Below, one piece after another: positions 17,945 through 25,952 of a stretch of DNA of 64,000 nt; within the stretch, counting starts at the first letter, position 1; each line of letters begins with the position of its first letter. Source of the stretch: Gammaproteobacteria bacterium (lineage in GTDB: Bacteria > Pseudomonadota > Gammaproteobacteria > SZUA-152); NCBI GenBank assembly GCA_021647705.1, contig JAKIUF010000001.1, positions 150,778-214,777 of the forward strand, given 5' to 3'. The position numbers and the translations under genes were made by a program. Under the pieces are notes generated by a model. That model worked only from the letters and a program-made list of their open reading frames with translations. It did not search any database and was not told where the DNA came from.

Positions 17945-19282
17945 ATGACAACAGCAATTGTAGTCGGTGGCGGTATTGGAGGGATCGTCAGTGCGCTGCT
18001 GTTAAAACGAAATTACGATAATGTGTTGCTGGTGGAGAGGGCAGCGGTGCCCGGCGGGCTGTTACGCACCTCGCATACCCGGGATGGTTTGTCCTTTGAT
18101 TTCGGCACTCATTTTGTTGCGACTACAGGGCTGGATGATCTCGATGAATTGCTGTTCGATTTTGTGAATGCTGAAGACTGGCATGAGTTCGATTACCTGA
18201 AGGCGGGTCATTATCATGGAGGTTTACTGAACGGTAACAGCACCTTTATTGATGCACGCAGCCTTCCGCGACAGACCTATCTGGAAGGGCTGGAGCAGAT
18301 GCTGCTCGCCACACCTTCGGACGAAACGCCGGTCAATCTTGAACAGCAACTGGATGACACTTATGGGGTGATCTTTCGTACACAGTTATTCACTCCGGTA
18401 TTACAAAAACTGTTTGGTGTTGCACCGCAACAGTTGGCCCCTGATGCACATTTGTTATTTGGTTTGCAGCGCTTACTCATATTGTCTGCGGACGCCAGCC
18501 GTGAATTGAAAAATCTTCCTCGCTATGACCAGTGCATTGCCTTCCATCAATTGGATGAAGGCGTAAACCAGGCCAGCGTATTTTATCCGCGTCATGGTGG
18601 CATTGGTCGCTGGATCGACGGTTTAACAGAAAAACTCAGAGCAGCCGGTGTAGAGATGCTTACCGGGCATTTTGTGCAAGGTGTTAATCACCAGAATGGC
18701 CAGATTGACAGCATAACCCTGAACGATGGCAGGCATCTGGATTGTGATCAACTGGTGTGGACAGTACCGCCTTTTTTACTGGCAAAAGCCGCAGACCTGG
18801 ATGTGCCTATGCATGCACCACAGTTACGTCATACCCGTTTGTTTCATTTTATCTTCGACAGACCTTTCACTACGGATTTACATTACCTTTATGTGCATGA
18901 CCCGGCCATGAGTGCCTTTCGTGTGACCCTGTATTCCAATGTTGCCGGTCAGGATCATGACCCGGAACATGGATACCACTGCACGGTTGAGGTGTTATCT
19001 GATGGAAAAGAAGAAGCATCTTTGTTAAACGAGCGCATTCATAATGAACTGATCGCCATGGAGCTGGTGTCCGAAGATGCAGTTTGTCGATATATCAACA
19101 ACGAAGCTTTAGCCGCCGGGTTTCCAGTATTAAGCCAAGAATTTGTTGCAGCCGGAAAGCAGCAGGCTAATTGTCTGACCCGGCAATTGAATAATCTCCA
19201 CTTGCTGGGAAAATCCAGTGGCAGCGCTTTTTTTATGAATGATGTGTTGCGGGAAGTGTACGATGCTCTTAACGTGGCGTGA
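17945..19282 (+). CDS. FAD/NAD(P)-binding amine-oxidase-like oxidoreductase
   Basis: The start was chosen at ATG 17945 (MTTAIVVGGGIGGI), with GGAG at 17931; a longer frame from 17915 adds ten residues of no family likeness. The 445-residue protein has the N-terminal dinucleotide fold VVGGGIGGIVSALLLK with an acidic end (LLVERAAVPGG), the FDFGTHFV stretch of protoporphyrinogen-oxidase or UDP-galactopyranose-mutase-like flavoproteins, and LVWTVPPFLL near the middle. It is the first gene of the plus-strand glycan operon and overlaps the aminotransferase gene. It could oxidise or rearrange a sugar, but the substrate is unknown. Confidence 0.75.
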   Translation: MTTAIVVGGGIGGIVSALLLKRNYDNVLLVERAAVPGGLLRTSHTRDGLSFDFGTHFVATTGLDDLDELLFDFVNAEDWHEFDYLKAGHYHGGLLNGNSTFIDARSLPRQTYLEGLEQMLLATPSDETPVNLEQQLDDTYGVIFRTQLFTPVLQKLFGVAPQQLAPDAHLLFGLQRLLILSADASRELKNLPRYDQCIAFHQLDEGVNQASVFYPRHGGIGRWIDGLTEKLRAAGVEMLTGHFVQGVNHQNGQIDSITLNDGRHLDCDQLVWTVPPFLLAKAADLDVPMHAPQLRHTRLFHFIFDRPFTTDLHYLYVHDPAMSAFRVTLYSNVAGQDHDPEHGYHCTVEVLSDGKEEASLLNERIHNELIAMELVSEDAVCRYINNEALAAGFPVLSQEFVAAGKQQANCLTRQLNNLHLLGKSSGSAFFMNDVLREVYDALNVA

Positions 19283-20328
19283 TGAGTGACAATGTGCAAA
19301 TGAAGGTGAGCCACAGTTTTCCCGGTTATAGCGAAGGTGTAGTGGAAGCCGCAACCTGCGCCTTGCAGGATGGATGTTTTTCCGGCGACCAGCTCAAAGT
19401 TGAGGTGGAGGCACGTTTGGCATCCTTCACACACGCCGGTTATGCGCAGGTAACGGGCAGTGGTTTTGCCGCTTTGCAGGCAGCCCTGGTGGCGGCTGGT
19501 GTACGTGCAGCCGAAAAGGTCATTGTTCCTGTGGTCACTTGCCCGGGTGTTTATCACGCGGTTCGCTCATTGGGAGCAGAGCCGATGCTGATGGACGTTG
19601 GCACAGAACTGCCCTTGCTGGATGCTGATCGGTTCACAGCAGATATGGCAGGAGCCCGTTTTGTTATCGCGCCGCATATGTTCGGGTTATCCGTTGATCT
19701 GTTTCCTCTGCATGAACGTGACCTGATTATCATCGAAGACTGTGCGCAACGTCAGCGCCCGGAACGTGATCCACTGGCTGTTGCTTCTGTGTATTCCTTT
19801 TCGCCCACCAAATTGCAGACCATGGGTTATGGCGGCGGTGTGGTAACAGATAACGCAACAGTGCATAACAGGATTCAGTGTTTTTTATCACCGGATGAAG
19901 CAGAGCAGGGCGGGGCTGTTGATGACCTGCCATTCCGTATTCATGCGCCCGTTGCTGATTTCCAATGTGCCATGCTGTTGGCACAACTGGATCGTTATCA
20001 GGACACCATCGCACGTCGGCAGGTATGGGTTGAAGAATATGACAAGCAGCTTGGTGATTTGCAGCGGCTGCAAACCGAAGTGCCGTTCCGTTACCTGTTG
20101 CGTCTGCCCGAAGGACGGTCTGCACCCGAACTGGCACAAGCGTTACAGCAGTGCGGAGTATCCGCCTGGCCACTGGGCTCGCAACTGTTGCACCACACTT
20201 TAAAACTGCCGGGCGATTACCCGAATGCCGAACGCTGGCAGCAACAACTGCTTTCCCTGCCATTGCACGAAGGTCTGGACCAAACCAGCGTCAACCATGT
20301 TTGCCATCAACTGCTGGCGTTGCTGTGA
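19282..20328 (+). CDS. DegT/DnrJ/EryC1-family PLP aminotransferase-like protein
   Basis: The start is the ATG at 19282 that overlaps the preceding stop (TGATG); a GTG lies one codon earlier. The 348-residue protein shows GYAQVTGSGFAALQAAL (PLP phosphate contacts), VIVPVVTCPGVYHAV, IIIEDCAQRQ (aspartate to the pyridine nitrogen) and SVYSFSPTKLQTMGYGGGV, whose lysine would bind PLP. Members transfer amino groups to keto-sugars. It is short by about 20-30 residues and the dimer-contact parts are divergent, so it may act on an unusual sugar. LegC-type 4-aminotransferase function is possible but not shown. Confidence 0.78.
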   Translation: MSDNVQMKVSHSFPGYSEGVVEAATCALQDGCFSGDQLKVEVEARLASFTHAGYAQVTGSGFAALQAALVAAGVRAAEKVIVPVVTCPGVYHAVRSLGAEPMLMDVGTELPLLDADRFTADMAGARFVIAPHMFGLSVDLFPLHERDLIIIEDCAQRQRPERDPLAVASVYSFSPTKLQTMGYGGGVVTDNATVHNRIQCFLSPDEAEQGGAVDDLPFRIHAPVADFQCAMLLAQLDRYQDTIARRQVWVEEYDKQLGDLQRLQTEVPFRYLLRLPEGRSAPELAQALQQCGVSAWPLGSQLLHHTLKLPGDYPNAERWQQQLLSLPLHEGLDQTSVNHVCHQLLALL

Positions 20329-21002
20329 TGAAGGTTGCATTACATCAAAGCCAGTATCTGCCCTGGCCTCCTTATTTCAAGAAAATGATGGCGGTGGACT
20401 GCTTTGTATTGATGGACAATGTGCAGTTCCAGAAAAACGGTATGCAAAACCGTAATCAGGTACGCAACAAACAGGGAGCCTTCTGGTTGACCATACCGGT
20501 GTCGGGGAAACTGGAAGATCACATTGCGGATAAACGTATCGCCGATGCAGGCTGGACACGCAAACATTGGCAATCTTTGCAAACGACCTATGGGCGGGCA
20601 CCCTACTGGGGTCAGCACAAAAAGGCACTGGAGGCACTGTATCAGGGTAGCTATACCACGTTAGGGGAAGTCAACGAGGTCTTTATCCGATTTTTTTTAA
20701 GTGTGCTGAAAATTGATATACCGGTAGTGAGTTTATCCTCCCTGAATGTTAATGGCAGCAAGTCCAGTCTGGTGTTGAATGCCTGCAAAGCGCTGAATGC
20801 AAATTGTTACGTCAGCGGTCATGGTGCTTCCGGTTATCTGGATACTGACGCATTTGCAGAGGCGGGTATCGCTATTGAATTTATGAAATCAATGCCACCA
20901 GTCTACACTCAGGGGAAAATGGAGTTTATTCCAGGGCTGTCGATGATCGATATGCTCATGCACCAGAACCCGGCGCAAATCCGGGCTTGTTTGGAGAACT
21001 GA
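20328..21002 (+). CDS. WbqC-family protein
   Basis: The start is the ATG at 20328, overlapping the aminotransferase stop (TGATG). The 224-residue product starts KVALHQSQYLPWPPYFKKM and carries DCFVLMDNVQFQKNGMQNRNQV and FWLTIPV, the conserved N-terminal block of WbqC proteins, and SGHGASGYLD towards the C-terminus. WbqC proteins occur in O-antigen and surface glycan clusters; their reaction has not been clearly defined, and a role in glycan amino-group modification has been proposed. Translational overlap with its neighbours ties it to the cluster. Confidence 0.85.
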   Translation: MKVALHQSQYLPWPPYFKKMMAVDCFVLMDNVQFQKNGMQNRNQVRNKQGAFWLTIPVSGKLEDHIADKRIADAGWTRKHWQSLQTTYGRAPYWGQHKKALEALYQGSYTTLGEVNEVFIRFFLSVLKIDIPVVSLSSLNVNGSKSSLVLNACKALNANCYVSGHGASGYLDTDAFAEAGIAIEFMKSMPPVYTQGKMEFIPGLSMIDMLMHQNPAQIRACLEN

Positions 21003-21004
21003 TT

Positions 21005-21655
21005 GTGAGTCACAGATTTGATGTCACGCAAAACATATGGGAAGACCTGTACAAAGGTGGCCATAAACTGAGTTATCCAAACGATGTGTTTGTGCGTATT
21101 ACTCACCGACTTCTGGACAGCAGCATTCATCCTCGTGTACTTGATTATGGTTGCGGCTCAGGTGAGAACCTGCTCCATCTTGCACGGCGTGAGTTTCAAA
21201 TGACAGGTGCAGACATCAGTGACAGCGCATTGGAAACCACTCGCCTGCGGTTACAGGAAGCTGACCTGAATGCGGAGCTTTCGTTAATTAACGGCGCGAC
21301 ATTACCTTTTGAAGATGCCAGCTTCGATGTGATTGTGGCCTGGCAGGTACTAACTTACAACGACTGGAACAGTCTGCCGGTCATCCTTGCTGAACTGGAC
21401 CGGGTGCTGTGTCCGGGGGGAATTTTCATTGCGACCATGAGTGCCCCCGGTGATTTTATGGAACAGAATGGTAAACCTTTGCATAACGGCCTGTATGAAT
21501 TGCAAAGTCGCGGGCAGGAGGGGGCACTCATCATGATTGTCCAGGAAGCACAGCTCCCCGATTGTTTTCCTGGCAAGGCAATAAAGACCGGCTGGTTTGC
21601 CCATGAGTTCGACGGCATTCCCTCTCACCACTGGATTATCAGTTATGAAAAATGA
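21005..21655 (+). CDS. Class I SAM-dependent methyltransferase
   Basis: The start was chosen at the GTG at 21005 (VSHRFDVTQNIWEDLY), two bases after the WbqC stop, with GGAGA at 20993. The 216-residue protein has motif I LDYGCGSGENLLHLA (SAM-binding glycine loop), motif II with ADIS, PFEDASFDVIVAWQVL and LDRVLCPGGIFIATM. It probably methylates a sugar or a glycan-linked group, given its place between WbqC and LegG genes. Substrate unknown. Confidence 0.82.
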   Translation: MSHRFDVTQNIWEDLYKGGHKLSYPNDVFVRITHRLLDSSIHPRVLDYGCGSGENLLHLARREFQMTGADISDSALETTRLRLQEADLNAELSLINGATLPFEDASFDVIVAWQVLTYNDWNSLPVILAELDRVLCPGGIFIATMSAPGDFMEQNGKPLHNGLYELQSRGQEGALIMIVQEAQLPDCFPGKAIKTGWFAHEFDGIPSHHWIISYEK

Positions 21656-22838
21656 TGGTCTGTTAGCAGCCTGCAATGGTCGGATTAAAATATTCGCGCT
21701 CACGGGTATCCGCTCCGAATACGACTTGTTGTACCCGCTGCTTGACGCATTACAAACGGATGATGCTTTTGATGTCGGTGTGATTGTCGCAGGCGCGCAC
21801 CCGACACCGTTACATGATTATTCTATTCGGCACATTCGTGATGATGGCTTTCGTATTGTCGATGTTATCGAAAACCTGCTTTTCTCCGACTCCTGTGCCA
21901 GCAAAGCCAAATCAGCCGGTCTGCTTTTGCAAGGGCTGTCACAAACCCTGGCACGGGAAACACCTGACTTGTTAGTGGTGCTGGGTGATCGCGAAGAATC
22001 CGTGACAGGTGCGCTGGCAGGCAGTTACATGTCCATTCCGGTAGTACACCTGGCGGGAGGAGATCACACTCACCCGGCCGGTGGCAATGTGGACGAAGAA
22101 GTACGCCACGCCACCAGCAAACTCAGCCATATACATCTCACCATGGCCGAAGAACACAGCGAACGGGTGAAACGGCTGGGTGAAGAATCCTGGCGGGTGC
22201 ATACCGTCGGCAGCGGAGGCATAGACCGATTACGCAACAACCCGGGCATCAGCCGGGAACAACTCGCCGAGGTGGTGGGTGACGATGTACTGGGTGACTA
22301 TCTGCTGGTGATTCATCACCCGGTCAGCTCTGCCATTGAACAGGCCAGTGATGAAATGCATCTGGTGCTGGAACAGTGTCTGGCCACGGGTTTACCGGTA
22401 TTTGTTGGCGCACCCAACAGCGACCCGGGATCGCAGTCGATTCGTGAAATGATCAACCGCTTTGCGAGTCATTCCCGACTGCATACCTACTGTAACCTGC
22501 CACGGGATGCCTTTACTGCTATTCTTCGTTATGCCCGCTGTCTGGTCGGTAACTCATCACTGGGTTTACACGAAGCAGGGTATCTTGGTTTGCCAACAGT
22601 GAATGTGGGTGAACGACAGAAAGGTCGTCTGTCGGGTGACAATGTACAGTTTGTCGCAGCAGAGTCGGCAGCCGTTCAGGCAGCGCTTGAGCGCGCGCTT
22701 AATGATAAAGATTACCGTCGGCAAATTGATTGTGACCGTTCACCCTATGGCGATGGACACATGACAGAGCGTACGGTGCAGATACTCAAGGATTTACCAG
22801 GCCGACAGCAACTACTGGCAAAGAAATTAATTTTTTAA
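21645..22838 (+). CDS. legG: Hydrolysing UDP/GDP-sugar 2-epimerase (LegG/NeuC family)
   Basis: The start is the ATG at 21645, overlapping the methyltransferase end by 11 bp. The 397-residue GT-B fold protein has IFALTGIRSEYDLLYPLLDAL, VVLGDREESV, VVHLAGGDHTHP, HATSKLSHIHLTM, IHHPVSSA and the late GNSSLGLHEAGYLGLPTVNVG, as in NeuC/LegG. These enzymes cleave the nucleotide and invert C2 to release the free 2-epimer for the synthase. The usual GGE of the active site reads GGD here, a conservative change worth noting. It closes the plus-strand operon; a hairpin repeat follows. Confidence 0.85.
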   Translation: MKNDGLLAACNGRIKIFALTGIRSEYDLLYPLLDALQTDDAFDVGVIVAGAHPTPLHDYSIRHIRDDGFRIVDVIENLLFSDSCASKAKSAGLLLQGLSQTLARETPDLLVVLGDREESVTGALAGSYMSIPVVHLAGGDHTHPAGGNVDEEVRHATSKLSHIHLTMAEEHSERVKRLGEESWRVHTVGSGGIDRLRNNPGISREQLAEVVGDDVLGDYLLVIHHPVSSAIEQASDEMHLVLEQCLATGLPVFVGAPNSDPGSQSIREMINRFASHSRLHTYCNLPRDAFTAILRYARCLVGNSSLGLHEAGYLGLPTVNVGERQKGRLSGDNVQFVAAESAAVQAALERALNDKDYRRQIDCDRSPYGDGHMTERTVQILKDLPGRQQLLAKKLIF

Positions 22839-22891
22839 CGGGTGTTGCGCACTTGAATATTGCCGTGGTGCTGACAAGTGGTGTGTTATAA

Positions 22892-23010
22892 ACGTAGAGG
22901 TCGCAAAGACGCAGAGGCCGCAAAGTTTTTAATGTTTTTCTCTGCGTCCTTTGCGCCTCTGCGACCTCTGCGTTAAATACTCAGTGATTCTTAAAACAGA
23001 TATTTTTAGC
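22892..23010. repeat. Intergenic hairpin repeat, AACGCAAAGACGCAGAG family
   Basis: The arms 22892-22925 and 22940-22974 are near-complementary, with the same text as at 1701-1784. The tail to about 23010 (GTGATTCTTAAAACAGATAT) recurs after the copy at 29 kb. It could act as a terminator-like hairpin for legG, although no clean U-run follows. Confidence 0.8.
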
Positions 23011-23055
23011 GCTTAATTCCTTTAACCGCAATTAGTGCATTTTAGGGTTTGTGCG

Positions 23056-23409
23056 CTATACCGCAGACCAAACGGCAAATTCGTTACCATTGGGGTCAGC
23101 AAAATGAAAACGCCGACCGCCAGGAAAGGAAAAAACCGGTTTGATCACAGTGCCACCCGCAGTCGTCACCTTTGATAAGGTTTGCTCCAGATTGTCGCTG
23201 TAAAAAACCATAAGGGCACTGCCATTATCGGTTGATACGGTCAGGTTGGATTTGAAGAACCCGCCGTCCATACCCGCGTCAAAAAAGGCAACATATTCGG
23301 GGCCGTAATCTTCAAAGCGCCAACCAAATACTGAATTGAAAAAGGCTTTGGTGGCTTCGATATCTTTGGCGGGGAATTCCAGATAGTTAATTTTTTCATG
23401 TTTGTTCAT
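23056..23409 (-). CDS. VOC-family (glyoxalase/bleomycin-resistance) protein
   Basis: A 117-residue protein with the VOC layout: YLEFPAKDIEATKAFFNSVFGWRFEDYG in the first half and VFYSDNLEQTLSKVTTAGG, GGRRFHFADPNGNEFAVWS in the second. The FHFADPNGNEFAVW end is typical of the family. Such proteins bind a metal and act on small molecules or simply bind drugs; which applies is unknown. It lies alone between the glycan cluster and hflD on the minus strand. Confidence 0.85.
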   Translation of the reverse strand: MNKHEKINYLEFPAKDIEATKAFFNSVFGWRFEDYGPEYVAFFDAGMDGGFFKSNLTVSTDNGSALMVFYSDNLEQTLSKVTTAGGTVIKPVFSFPGGRRFHFADPNGNEFAVWSAV

Positions 23410-23431
23410 TGTGCCTTCCCTTTAATGTTTT

Positions 23432-24112
23432 TTATTCCGTAATCAGCGGTTCTTTCAGTAGTCGTCTCGCTTCGTCAACAATAGTGCGTCGCTGGAAGAG
23501 TAATTGCCAGCGTGTGCCACCGCACTGCCGCCATAACACTGTTGCGCGGATTGCCGCGAGCAGCAGTGTACGAATACGGTTGGCATTGTTCGGGTTGGAT
23601 ATATAAATGTGCTCACCCTGTACCATGATGCGTGGTTTCAGGTGGCTGATGGTTTGGGCATAGGTGTCTGCCAAGTTTGCGATAACATTGTCATGCAGTA
23701 GTGAAAAATGTTCCATTTGTTTGCGGGCGTGCTCAATGCCATCAGCGATTTTTGCCAGCATGTCGGCATCACGTTTCAGCCGTTTTTCCAGTACCATTAC
23801 ACCCGCAGCATATTTGGTGACATGAAGGTCTTTGTTCTGGCTACTCTGTGTGTTCGTATCGTTCGCGTCATTAGTGTCGTTCGTGTCGCGGCCGCCGAGT
23901 TGTTCAATCAGTTTGCGCAGGCCCATATGCAGTTTTTCCGTACCGTCAAAAACATCGACGGGTTTATCAATGTCGGTGCGAAATATGCTGAGGATACAGG
24001 TTTCCACGTCCTGTTCATCGGCATTGCCTGTATTGGCAATATTTTGTACGAGTTGTGTTGCTTGAAAAATGCCCGCGAGGGCAATGGTTCTGTCGGTAAT
24101 GGTGTAAGTCAT
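23432..24112 (-). CDS. hflD: HflD-like high-frequency-lysogenization protein homologue
   Basis: The start is taken at ATG 24112 (MTYTITDRTIALAGIFQATQLVQ), where HflD similarity begins; the longer frame from 24166 overlaps mnmA. The product is about 226 residues, against about 210 usually. Conserved blocks: IALAGIFQATQLV, LRKLIEQLGG, YAAGVMVLEKRL and the C-terminal RIRTLLLAAIRATVLWRQCGG. The difference in length comes from an inserted D-T-N repeat (RDTNDTNDANDTNT) coded by 9-bp direct repeats. In E. coli HflD is a membrane-associated protein that affects lambda CII. It follows mnmA, as in many gammaproteobacteria (mnmA-hflD-purB order). Confidence 0.88.
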   Translation of the reverse strand: MTYTITDRTIALAGIFQATQLVQNIANTGNADEQDVETCILSIFRTDIDKPVDVFDGTEKLHMGLRKLIEQLGGRDTNDTNDANDTNTQSSQNKDLHVTKYAAGVMVLEKRLKRDADMLAKIADGIEHARKQMEHFSLLHDNVIANLADTYAQTISHLKPRIMVQGEHIYISNPNNANRIRTLLLAAIRATVLWRQCGGTRWQLLFQRRTIVDEARRLLKEPLITE

Positions 24113-24143
24113 TTTATTTATATGAGTTATTGATTGGTTTAAT

Positions 24144-25271
24144 TTACTGAATAGGGCCGCCACCAAGGCATTCTTCGCCCTGATAAAATACTACGGATTG
24201 TCCAGGCGTAATGGCACGTTGTGGCTGGTCGAAAATAACGGTGCATTGGTCGTCGTGCAACTGTGTGATTGTGCAGGGCTGATCAGTCTGCCGGTAACGG
24301 GTTTTTGCCGTACAGCGAAAAGGGATGTCTTTAGGCGTGTCTGCTATCCAGTTTAATTGGTCTGCGCTGAGTTGCTTACGGAACAGTAGTGGGTGATCGT
24401 GTCCCTGGGCGACGACTAAAATATTGTTTTCCAGGTTTTTATTCACTACATACCAAGGTTCGCCACTGGCATCTTTTGCACCGCCGATGCCCAGCCCTTG
24501 TCGTTGTCCCAGGGTGTAATACATCAGCCCGTCGTGTCTGCCGATGCAGGTGCCGTCAGGTGTTTGCATTTCACCCGGTTGAGTGGGCAAATAGCGACTC
24601 AGAAATTCCTTGAATTTTCGTTCGCCAATAAAACAAATACCGGTACTGTCTTTTTTTTCATGATTGGCAAAGCCTGCCTGTGCTGCCAGCCGACGAACTT
24701 CTGGTTTGCTTAGCTCACCTAGTGGAAACAGAGTTTTTTCCAGTTGTTGCTGGTTCAGTGCATGCAGGAAGTAGCTTTGGTCTTTGTTGGTGTCTTTGGC
24801 TTTGAGCAAACGAAAGTAGCCATCACAATAATGTACCCGCGCATAATGCCCGGTGGCGATATGGCTTGCTCCCAGATCCAGTGCCTGCTCCAGAAAGGTT
24901 TTGAATTTGATTTCTTTATTGCACAACACGTCCGGGTTAGGGGTACGGCCGCGCCGGTATTCGTCCAGGAAATCGGTAAAGACATTGTCCCAGTATTCAC
25001 TGGCAAAATTGCGCGTGAGCAGTGGAATGTTCAACGTGTCGCAGACCTGCTGAGCATCTTTGAGATCTACCGCTGCACTGCAATATTCGGTAGTGTCATC
25101 CTCTTCCCAGTTCTTCATGAACAGGCCTTGCACATCATGGCCTTGTTGTTTTAGCAGGTGTGCCGTTACCGAAGAATCCACGCCGCCGGAAATGCCGACT
25201 ACAATGCGTTGTTGTAGCGCCTGTGTCGTGGCGGGAATATGCAGAGTATTGTCGGGAGAGGCTGAGGTCAT
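24144..25271 (-). CDS. mnmA: tRNA-specific 2-thiouridylase MnmA
   Basis: The start is the ATG at 25271 (MTSASPDN); the frame extends to 25322 but would then overlap rluE. The 375-residue enzyme puts sulfur on U34 of Lys, Glu and Gln tRNAs. Seen: the PP-loop [40 protein letters not shown] (with the first catalytic cysteine), [33 protein letters not shown] (second catalytic cysteine) and [14 protein letters not shown]. All essential residues are present. Its gene sits between rluE and hflD on the same strand. Confidence 0.95.
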   Translation of the reverse strand: MTSASPDNTLHIPATTQALQQRIVVGISGGVDSSVTAHLLKQQGHDVQGLFMKNWEEDDTTEYCSAAVDLKDAQQVCDTLNIPLLTRNFASEYWDNVFTDFLDEYRRGRTPNPDVLCNKEIKFKTFLEQALDLGASHIATGHYARVHYCDGYFRLLKAKDTNKDQSYFLHALNQQQLEKTLFPLGELSKPEVRRLAAQAGFANHEKKDSTGICFIGERKFKEFLSRYLPTQPGEMQTPDGTCIGRHDGLMYYTLGQRQGLGIGGAKDASGEPWYVVNKNLENNILVVAQGHDHPLLFRKQLSADQLNWIADTPKDIPFRCTAKTRYRQTDQPCTITQLHDDQCTVIFDQPQRAITPGQSVVFYQGEECLGGGPIQ

Positions 25272-25303
25272 GATAGGAGTTTGTTTGTCGGATACGGGAA
25301 AGA

Positions 25304-25861
25304 CTAACGGATTGTACGCCAATCTGCGGGTATTTTCGCCTCATGCCACTGGCCGGGAGCCAGGTCGTTCAGTGACCACGGACCAATTTGTGAGCGAATC
25401 AGACGCAGGGTGGGGTGACCGATGGCGGCGGTCATTCGTCGTACTTGTCGATTGCGGCCTTCACAAATGCTGAGTTCGATCCAGGTGGTGGGAATATTGG
25501 CCCGTTGGCGAATCGGGGGATTACGTGGCCAGATGGGCGGTTCGGGGATGATGCGTGCTTTGGCGGGGGCGGTTTTGCCGTCTTTGAGGCGTACACCTTT
25601 TTGTAGGTGGGTCAGCGCCGCAGGCTCGGGTTCTCCCTCAACCTGGGCCCAATAGGTTTTGTAGAGTTTGTGACGTGGGTGGCTGATACGGTGCTGTAAT
25701 GCGCCATCATCAGTGAGTAACAGCAGGCCTTCACTGTCACGATCCAGCCTGCCGGCCGGGTAGACGGCCTTGATATCGACAAAATCTGCCAGGGTTTGGC
25801 GGTTGTCGCTGGCGGAAAATTGACAGAGAACCTGAAAGGGCTTATTGAGTAGTAGTAACAT
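25304..25861 (-). CDS. rluE: 23S rRNA pseudouridine synthase RluE
   Basis: A 185-residue RsuA/RluE-type synthase without an S4 domain. Seen: [15 protein letters not shown], the catalytic block [20 protein letters not shown] (the aspartate in GRLDRDSEG), KTYWAQVEG, and [29 protein letters not shown]. RluE converts U2457 of 23S rRNA in E. coli. Directly upstream of mnmA on the same strand. Confidence 0.92.
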   Translation of the reverse strand: MLLLLNKPFQVLCQFSASDNRQTLADFVDIKAVYPAGRLDRDSEGLLLLTDDGALQHRISHPRHKLYKTYWAQVEGEPEPAALTHLQKGVRLKDGKTAPAKARIIPEPPIWPRNPPIRQRANIPTTWIELSICEGRNRQVRRMTAAIGHPTLRLIRSQIGPWSLNDLAPGQWHEAKIPADWRTIR

Positions 25862-25952
25862 GTGGTTGACATTTGACCAGATATATAAAACAGTGATACG
25901 CAGTGTGCGTGGACAGTGCTAATTTACGGGATGGTGTGGGATTCGGGCAAGT

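Noticed and set aside
19282..20328. Calling the DegT-type gene legC
   Set aside because: The protein is shorter and divergent, and the order of genes does not match known leg clusters, so only the family is given.
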